DNA of 6,622 nucleotides, taken from NCBI GenBank assembly GCA_003524705.1, contig DQGV01000156.1:1-6622 (forward strand), given 5' to 3'. The stretch comes from Anaerolineae bacterium (GTDB lineage Bacteria > Chloroflexota > Anaerolineae > Anaerolineales > Villigracilaceae). The position numbers and the translations under genes are program-made. Below the pieces are notes generated by a model. That model searched no databases, was not told the origin of the DNA, and saw only the letters and a list, made by a program, of their open reading frames with translations. Of this stretch, positions 1 to 4,575 are shown piece after piece (the first letter of the stretch is position 1; each line of letters begins with the position of its first letter).

Positions 1-1225
1 TTGTCCCTATACCACTTCCGCCTAGATTATTTAAAAAAGTTGAATTTTCAACAAAAATATTTCCAGACCCGTAGGTGTTAACTAGACCTACTCCGCCATA
101 AGTATTTTGATTTGATATGACAGAATTGAGAGTTATATTGTTGTTAGAATGAATAGTTCCGCCTTGTAAATTGTTGGAGAAATTGCTGTTTTCAATATTA
201 ATTTCTCCGGTTGCTCCACTTTCGTTATTATATATTTCTACACCAAAATCTGAATTTCCAATACTTATAAGGTTTTCTATATTAATATTTCCATTTGAAA
301 TAAGAAAAATACCACGCTGATTATTTGAGGTATTCGAATTTTGAATTGAAATATCTTCAGCCGGGTCACTTGGAAAAACACGATTATCAACAAATATGCC
401 AGTCCAGGAGTTTCCTTCAGTACTAATGTTATTTATATTTACAGAACCAAATGTACGGATATCAACTCCGTGTGAACTATTATTGTTTGATTGCACATTA
501 TTTAAGTTAATGTCCCCAGTAGAACCAATAGAAATACCATGACTTGATGTATTCTGAACATTGATATTATTAATAGTAATGTCAGCACCCCAACCAATAA
601 ATAAATTGTCTCCATTAAACACAGAAGATGTTCCTATACTATTATCACCACTGATACCACTCCATCCTCCCTGTATAGTAAGTGCATAATTTCCCATGGT
701 CGTAAAATAGCCATTATTTATTTCAAAACTCGAAGATGAGGCATCATTAACACTACTGTCATAGCTAGACTCAATCCAAATAACACCGGCTTCGGCAGGC
801 TCGTTTGCATCTAAATAATTTAATAAATCTTGAAAACTTGTATAAGAAGTCGTACATCCATTTGCACCAGGTGTAGGTGCAGAAACAGTAGCAGGGCACC
901 AAACAGGGTCGCCCTGAACAATTATCTCTTCTGCCTCCTCTGTTGCTAAAGGCTCAACCTCACCATATTCATCTAAAACTATGAATTCAGTATCTTCGGG
1001 GATTTGGCTCAAAGTATCAGAAATAGATTCAGGTTCAACCTCAGAAGATGAAACGGTTTCATTATCTGTCAAAGTAGAATCTTCTACATCACTTGTTTCA
1101 TCTATAACAGGTTCTTCAGTCGTAGGTGGCGGAGTAATATCATCTGCATAAACAGTGACAGGATTAAGTACAGAAAGTATTAGAGTTATAAAAAGAACGA
1201 GCGAGATTTTGTTTGAGCGCTTCAT
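1..1225 (-). CDS. Secreted beta-helix repeat protein, N-terminal 408 residues (3' end beyond the window)
   Basis: The frame is open from an ATG at 1223-1225 to the left edge, so the C-terminus is missing. AGGAG (1231-1235) lies 5 bases before the ATG. Residues 1-27 form a signal peptide (basic MKRSNK, hydrophobic core, VYA before DD), so export by the Sec pathway is expected. Residues 28-104 are an acidic Thr/Glu/Ser/Pro linker. Residues 105-221 match the N-terminal module of the neighbouring gene at about 82 of 117 aligned positions by hand count, including Cys110 and Cys124, a possible disulphide. From about residue 216 to the edge come Asn-rich beta-strand repeats with 'NNV', 'SNNN' and 'GI.V' patterns, typical of right-handed parallel beta-helices (PF13229-like). 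It is a tandem paralogue of the 1398-3893 gene but has its own promoter and a terminator before it. No catalytic motif is visible; an adhesin or glycan-binding surface role is inference. Confidence 0.88.
   Translation of the reverse strand, partial: MKRSNKISLVLFITLILSVLNPVTVYADDITPPPTTEEPVIDETSDVEDSTLTDNETVSSSEVEPESISDTLSQIPEDTEFIVLDEYGEVEPLATEEAEEIIVQGDPVWCPATVSAPTPGANGCTTSYTSFQDLLNYLDANEPAEAGVIWIESSYDSSVNDASSSSFEINNGYFTTMGNYALTIQGGWSGISGDNSIGTSSVFNGDNLFIGWGADITINNINVQNTSSHGISIGSTGDINLNNVQSNNNSSHGVDIRTFGSVNINNISTEGNSWTGIFVDNRVFPSDPAEDISIQNSNTSNNQRGIFLISNGNINIENLISIGNSDFGVEIYNNESGATGEINIENSNFSNNLQGGTIHSNNNITLNSVISNQNTYGGVGLVNTYGSGNIFVENSTFLNNLGGSGIGT
563..913 (-). repeat. N-terminal module, copy in the truncated paralogue
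   Basis: Encodes residues 105-221 of the truncated gene and aligns with 3171-3524. The module is better conserved than the linker before it or the coils after it. This suggests it caps the beta-helix or performs a shared function rather than being spacer. Confidence 0.8.
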
Positions 1226-1235
1226 AACCACTCCT
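1226..1235 (-). promoter_or_regulatory. Ribosome binding site supporting the start at 1225
   Basis: On the minus strand AGGAG (1231-1235) is followed by TGGTT and then the ATG. The 5-base spacing is at the short end of normal. It supports this start, which also places a clean signal peptide at the N-terminus. Confidence 0.7.
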
Positions 1236-1268
1236 ATAAATTAAGATTACTGCGTCAATATTAAGTTA

Positions 1269-1297
1269 ATTGTATGAAGATATGGAATTTTAGTCAA
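1269..1297 (-). promoter_or_regulatory. Sigma-70-type promoter for the truncated beta-helix gene
   Basis: On the minus strand a -35 box TTGACT (1292-1297, 5 of 6 to consensus) and a -10 box TACAAT (1269-1274, 5 of 6) are separated by exactly 17 bases. An A/T-rich stretch just upstream (about 1298-1318) could act as an UP element. Transcription would start near 1262, giving a leader of about 36 bases. It sits downstream of the terminator of the previous gene, so this paralogue is probably transcribed independently. Confidence 0.7.
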
Positions 1298-1325
1298 CCA
1301 CATTTTTAAGAATTTATGCGAAACC

Positions 1326-1365
1326 AAAAAGCACCCCCCTGTCAAATTTTGACAGGGGGGTGCTT
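1326..1365 (-). terminator. Rho-independent terminator of the 831-residue beta-helix gene
   Basis: The arms 1331-1343 and 1351-1363 are perfectly complementary (13 pairs, six of them consecutive G-C), with A-T pairs extending the stem at 1329-1330/1364-1365 and a loop of at most 7 bases. Read on the minus strand the stem is followed by TTTTTGGTTT, a U-tract. The stop codon of the upstream gene is at 1398-1400, so the terminator lies about 33 bases past it. There is no U-tract on the plus strand, so it acts on minus-strand transcripts. Confidence 0.88.
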
Positions 1366-1389
1366 GTATCGCCATTCTTGGCGGTACAA
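1364..1389 (-). other. Second hairpin between stop codon and terminator
   Basis: Arms 1364-1373 and 1380-1389 pair over 10 bases with one mismatch (C opposite A on the minus strand; a G-U pair on the plus strand) around a 6-base loop. It follows the stop codon at 1398-1400 by only 8 bases and its outer end shares two bases with the terminator stem. It has no U-tract of its own. It may protect the transcript 3' end or be incidental. Confidence 0.45.
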
Positions 1390-1397
1390 ATTTGTTT

Positions 1398-3893
1398 TTA
1401 CTTTTTCACTAGCACAAAGTTTCCACTGAAATTCGTGAGGGCTTCAAAGTATCCATCTTCGGTGATATAACCACCATTGAAAACTTTTCTGCCATCTTCA
1501 AAAGTAGCAGTATCTAAATCAAGCCATTCAGTGCCATCCCAATATAAGATAGCAAAGTCTTCGCCTTGCATTCCGTCAGGGATGATGAAGGTGACCACAA
1601 CCAAGCCATCTAAAGGCACATCGCTTCCATCTGGACTTGTTGTTGCGACCAAACCTGAAACATATTCCACATCTTCAGGAAGTGCATTTGGTAAATTGTC
1701 ATTTGCTACATTATTCAAAGTTGCAGAATCACCAATTGGGCATTTGAATGTGACTTTATCTCCATTCGGCAAGATCAAAGTCGTGCCAGAATATAAATCA
1801 CAGTCTAAATCTGCACTATTGCCTTGCACAATGTTTAAAGGCAAGCCTGTTCCGCCAGCAGGTTTTTTGCCAGATGTTGGATTGCAGTTGTAATCAAAAA
1901 TATTTACAGCACCAAACGAATTGAAATAATCAACACCATTATTAGTGATTGTGGAGCCAATTAAGTTTAAGTTATTGGCGTCTACACCCACACCATCAAT
2001 GCTGTTGTTTGTGATAGTGCTACACTGGACTGTCACATCACCTATGCTGAAAAAGCCTAACCCATGCGGGTTACCAATGGCAACAACGTTTTTAACAATA
2101 ATATTTCCAAATGCATCTCCACCAATACCACCTAGCCCGTTATTATTTACAGTTGTATTTTCAATGATGACAGCGCCATCAGAATAAAACACTACTCCAA
2201 TTTCTCCATTATTGTTAAATGCGCTATTGAATATATTAATTCCAACGGTACCTGCACAACCACAGTTTTCTAAATCAGCCCCGTCATCTAAATTACCGTT
2301 TGCAATCACATTGTTTAATGTGATACTCCCTGCTGAGTAAGCATCAACACCCTCATCACCGTTGTTGTTGAATTGGCTGTTGATTATGATGATTTCACTT
2401 GTACCATTTGAATTATATAAACTGATGCCATCATTACCAATATTATTATTTGAAATTACATTCTTAAGTAAAATTTCACCAGTTGTGTCTACAGAAATTC
2501 CATCGTAGTCATTATCATTTGTTGTACTATTTTGTATATGAACGCTTCCTCCGTTTGGAGTGCCGTTATCTGAATCACCAATCCAAAAGCCAGTATATCC
2601 ATTTTCATTAGCAGTGACATTGTTAATCTCAACATCTCCAAGTGCAAATACATCTAAACCATCCCAGTCAGAGACAAGTCCGTTTTGATTAAATGTACTA
2701 TTGGAAATAAATACATTCCCACCGATAAAATTATCTGTATTGTAATTACCTACCGAAGCACCAGCATAATAATTGTTATTGGCAGTGATGTAGTTAAGAG
2801 TTACATTCCCATTGGATTGAACCCATATTCCATGAGCATCAGTATTACTGCCGTTTCCATTAAAGGTGCTATTAGAAACAGAAACATTTCCACTTCCTGA
2901 AGCATTATCTAAGATAGCACCACTTTCTATTGTATTGTTATTAGCAGTGACACCACTTGTAGAAATATCTCCTCGTGAAAACACTAATAAACCTGCATTG
3001 TTATTATCACTAAAATTATTTGTTCCTGAAATGGTTACATCTTCTGTGCCACCACGATTATCAATGTAAACACCACTTAAGTTACTGTTTTGTACAGAAA
3101 CATCAGAAAGATTAACTGCTCCATTAGTAACAACTGTGATTCCATGACTGCCCGAGGTTCCATTCATCGCAATGTCATTTATGGTCACATTGGCATTCCA
3201 ATTTGCGACGACTAAATAATCACCACTGAATATAGAAGCAGAACCAATGCTTGAGCTTCCACTCACACCATTCCAGCCACCTTGAATAGTGAGAGCATAA
3301 TCTCGCATAGTAGTGAATGTGCCACCGCTAAAAACAAAGCCAGATGATGCAGCATCATTGACACTGCTGTTATAACTAGATTCAATCCAAATGGTGCCAT
3401 CCATGGCTTGTTCATTGGCATCCAAATAAGTTATCAAATCTTGAAAACTTACATAAGAAGACGTACAACCATTTGCACCGGGAGTTGGAGCAGAAAGCGT
3501 GGCAGGACACCACACAGGGTCACCGATGATGATGGCTTCTTCCGCTTCTTCAGTGACGAGAGGCAGAGGTTCGCCATTTTCATCTAAGATTATCAGGTCA
3601 GTATTTTCGGGGAGTTGTTCTAATGTCTCTGAAACAGGAGCAGGTTCACTCGTAGGTTCTTGAGGCGGCGTATCTTCTGTAGGGTCTTGGGATTGTGTGT
3701 CTTCCACAGATTCATCAATAGAGTCTTGAGATTCTGTATCCGCTTCAGTTTCTTCGGGGAGAGTTGTTTCTTCTGTGGCGGCAGGAGTCGGGGTTTCATC
3801 ATCTGCCAGTGCAGAGGTGGGAAAAATCAAATTTGCTAATAAGATCAGTAAAGTAATAAGTGCAAAAAGAGAAATACGGGTTTGTTTTAACAT
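1398..3893 (-). CDS. Secreted right-handed beta-helix repeat protein with acidic linker and C-terminal beta domain (831 aa)
   Basis: I start it at the ATG at 3891-3893 because AAAGGAG sits 8 bases upstream and a signal peptide then begins at residue 1 (LKQTR basic end, hydrophobic core, ALA before DD at 30/31). The open frame extends back to an ATG at 4001, but those 36 residues lack a good ribosome site and would bury the signal peptide. Residues 31-123 are an acidic Thr/Glu/Pro/Gln linker. Residues 124-241 are the module shared with the paralogue, with Cys129 and Cys143. Residues 236-665 are Asn-rich beta-helix coils, often paired in units of about 50 residues ('INNVTAN' coil, then 'NSTFN.NG' coil). 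Residues 671-831 form a separate beta-rich domain ending NFSGNFVLVKK. There is no LPXTG motif or C-terminal membrane helix, so anchoring is unexplained. No active-site pattern of a pectate lyase or other polysaccharide lyase is evident. A surface or adhesin role is inference. Confidence 0.92.
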   Translation of the reverse strand: MLKQTRISLFALITLLILLANLIFPTSALADDETPTPAATEETTLPEETEADTESQDSIDESVEDTQSQDPTEDTPPQEPTSEPAPVSETLEQLPENTDLIILDENGEPLPLVTEEAEEAIIIGDPVWCPATLSAPTPGANGCTSSYVSFQDLITYLDANEQAMDGTIWIESSYNSSVNDAASSGFVFSGGTFTTMRDYALTIQGGWNGVSGSSSIGSASIFSGDYLVVANWNANVTINDIAMNGTSGSHGITVVTNGAVNLSDVSVQNSNLSGVYIDNRGGTEDVTISGTNNFSDNNNAGLLVFSRGDISTSGVTANNNTIESGAILDNASGSGNVSVSNSTFNGNGSNTDAHGIWVQSNGNVTLNYITANNNYYAGASVGNYNTDNFIGGNVFISNSTFNQNGLVSDWDGLDVFALGDVEINNVTANENGYTGFWIGDSDNGTPNGGSVHIQNSTTNDNDYDGISVDTTGEILLKNVISNNNIGNDGISLYNSNGTSEIIIINSQFNNNGDEGVDAYSAGSITLNNVIANGNLDDGADLENCGCAGTVGINIFNSAFNNNGEIGVVFYSDGAVIIENTTVNNNGLGGIGGDAFGNIIVKNVVAIGNPHGLGFFSIGDVTVQCSTITNNSIDGVGVDANNLNLIGSTITNNGVDYFNSFGAVNIFDYNCNPTSGKKPAGGTGLPLNIVQGNSADLDCDLYSGTTLILPNGDKVTFKCPIGDSATLNNVANDNLPNALPEDVEYVSGLVATTSPDGSDVPLDGLVVVTFIIPDGMQGEDFAILYWDGTEWLDLDTATFEDGRKVFNGGYITEDGYFEALTNFSGNFVLVKK
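1899..3188 (-). repeat. Parallel beta-helix coil repeats within the complete gene
   Basis: Encodes residues 236-665. Degenerate coils of roughly 20-25 residues alternate between two types, together giving units of about 50 residues in the region of residues 359-575. One type starts with a Gly and a hydrophobic strand followed by 'NNV.ANNN'; the other contains 'I.NS.FN.NG..GI.V'. Asn runs fit the Asn-ladder seen inside parallel beta-helices. The last coils (576-665) are single-type and lose the alternation. A Cys-Gly-Cys loop (544-546) interrupts the pattern. Confidence 0.75.
3171..3524 (-). repeat. N-terminal module, copy in the complete gene
   Basis: Encodes residues 124-241, from GDPVWCPAT to the first beta-helix coil. 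The partner copy is at 563-913. By hand about 82 of 117 aligned residues are identical with one single-residue gap. It includes the conserved stretches SFQDL, YLDANE, IWIESSY and YALTIQGGW. The duplication is also visible in the DNA as long near-identical runs, for example around 3432-3446. Confidence 0.8.
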
Positions 3894-3901
3894 GTAAGTT
3901 G

Positions 3902-3908
3902 CTCCTTT
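3902..3908 (-). promoter_or_regulatory. Ribosome binding site deciding the start at 3893
   Basis: The minus strand reads AAAGGAG here, followed by 8 bases and then the ATG at 3893. The longer frame that would begin at 4001 is preceded by no comparable motif, so this site decides the shorter start. Confidence 0.8.
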
Positions 3909-3920
3909 CAAATTTTGTGG

Positions 3921-3950
3921 ATTATAAATTATCAAGTATGAATAATTCAT
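3921..3950 (-). promoter_or_regulatory. Possible promoter for the complete beta-helix gene
   Basis: A perfect -10 hexamer TATAAT is present on the minus strand at 3921-3926, about 28 bases upstream of the start codon. That leaves room for a leader of about 20 bases containing the ribosome site. The -35 position is weak: ATGAAT at 3945-3950 with an 18-base spacer matches consensus at only 3 of 6. An activator or a non-standard -35 would be needed, so this is tentative. Confidence 0.4.
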
Positions 3951-3951
3951 A
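3937..3951. promoter_or_regulatory. 15-base perfect inverted repeat in the divergent intergenic region
   Basis: TATGAAT and ATTCATA flank a single central base (3944). The centre is 20.5 bases from the midpoint of each outward-facing -10-like box (3921-3926 minus, 3962-3967 plus), so the site overlaps both predicted -35 regions. This is the position expected of an operator or activator site shared by divergent promoters, but a 7-base arm in AT-rich DNA can arise by chance. Confidence 0.4.
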
Positions 3952-3967
3952 TAGTAAACCTTACAAT
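3938..3967 (+). promoter_or_regulatory. Possible promoter for the NTF2-like / DUF5671 operon
   Basis: TACAAT at 3962-3967 matches the -10 consensus at 5 of 6. The -35 position (ATGAAT at 3938-3943, 18-base spacer) is weak and lies in the inverted repeat. The leader would be about 90 bases. An alternative is TTGGCA at 3995-4000 (5 of 6), 16 bases before GAAAAT at 4017-4022, but that -10 lacks the key first T. I cannot choose firmly between them. Confidence 0.3.
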
Positions 3968-4052
3968 TTAGTTGTTTAGTTGATGGGGTTTGGGTTGGCA
4001 AAGGAACTTTTGGTCAGAAAATCAAGTCAATTTTGGAGTAAAGTTAACCTAC

Positions 4053-4057
4053 GGAGG
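4053..4057 (+). promoter_or_regulatory. Ribosome binding site deciding the start at 4065
   Basis: GGAGG lies 7 bases before the ATG at 4065. The same frame is open back to an ATG at 3990. That longer version would add 25 residues before the basic N-terminus and membrane helix and would overlap the far end of the divergent region, so the later start is preferred. Confidence 0.8.
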
Positions 4058-4064
4058 CAGTTCT

Positions 4065-4538
4065 ATGAAACAAGATAAATTTTTGACAGGTATTCTGATT
4101 GGTATTGGCGCGTTGATTGTGCTGGCGTTGGTGCTGTTTTTCACGCGACAAGATACCCGCGAGTACGTTTCTGATTCAACACCCGAAGGCGTTGTTCATA
4201 ATTATGTGTTGGCGACTTTGAATAAGGATTATGAAAAAGCATATAGTTATTTAGCAGAGTTAAATAACAAACCAACTGAAGAAGAATTTCGTCAATCGTT
4301 TTTGAACGGGATGGTTTACCCTGAAAATGTAGGTGTGGAAATTGGCGAAGTTGAAACCATTGGTAACGATGCAACAGTGAATCTCTTAATGTATTATTCT
4401 TACAACGACCCATTCTCTAGCCGTTATGGAAACCCAGACCGCGCAAACTTGGTGAAGCAAAACGGCGAATGGAAGTTAAGTTATATGCCTTATAACTTTT
4501 GGGATTACAACTGGTATCAAGAACCTTTTAAACCGTAA
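4065..4538 (+). CDS. Single-span membrane protein with extracytoplasmic NTF2-like (DUF4878-like) domain (157 aa)
   Basis: The start is set by GGAGG 7 bases upstream. Residues 1-5 (MKQDK) are cytosolic and residues 7-27 form one hydrophobic helix (FLTGILIGIG then ALIVLALVLFF). There is no lipobox cysteine, so it is probably a membrane-anchored protein rather than a lipoprotein. The remainder begins 'STPEGVVHNYVLATLNKDYEKAYSYLA', summarised here as a helix pair in which a short protein domain starts with TPE..V..Y. This, with a later strand pattern ending in NGEWKLSY, resembles the NTF2-like cone fold of DUF4878-type proteins, which usually have no catalytic activity and are thought to bind partners or small ligands. 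The C-terminus is rich in Tyr, Trp and Phe (YMPYNFWDYNWYQEPF). The next gene follows after 37 bases, so co-transcription is likely and the two may act together. Family assignment is by memory of the pattern. Confidence 0.85.
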   Translation: MKQDKFLTGILIGIGALIVLALVLFFTRQDTREYVSDSTPEGVVHNYVLATLNKDYEKAYSYLAELNNKPTEEEFRQSFLNGMVYPENVGVEIGEVETIGNDATVNLLMYYSYNDPFSSRYGNPDRANLVKQNGEWKLSYMPYNFWDYNWYQEPFKP

Positions 4539-4575
4539 TATCATGTCATTGCTTGTGTAGTGACAGGAGAATTTT

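Noticed and set aside
1253..1258. Second -35-like TTGACG upstream of the truncated gene
   Set aside because: A 17-base spacer would put the -10 on the ribosome site, which has no resemblance to TATAAT.
1477..3069. Plus-strand open frames of 67-138 codons opposite the beta-helix gene
   Set aside because: They are antisense shadows of a long repetitive coding frame; they lack ribosome sites and their translations resemble no protein family I know.
1..3893. CRISPR array or simple DNA tandem repeat reading of the periodic left region
   Set aside because: The periodicity is in the protein (degenerate beta-helix coils); there are no identical direct repeats separated by uniform spacers.
3894..4001. 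36-residue N-terminal extension of the beta-helix gene starting at 4001
   Set aside because: No ribosome site at that start; it would place a signal peptide in the middle of the chain and run through the likely promoter. The ATG at 3893 has AAAGGAG at 8 bases.
3985..4004. G-rich run on the plus strand upstream of the NTF2-like gene, a possible two-tier G-quadruplex
   Set aside because: Only two runs reach three or more G; a two-tier structure is weak and such runs are common by chance.
4545..4565. TGTCA / TGACA inverted repeat between the two plus-strand genes
   Set aside because: Only five pairs with a loop of 11 bases and no T-run after it; too weak for a terminator or attenuator.
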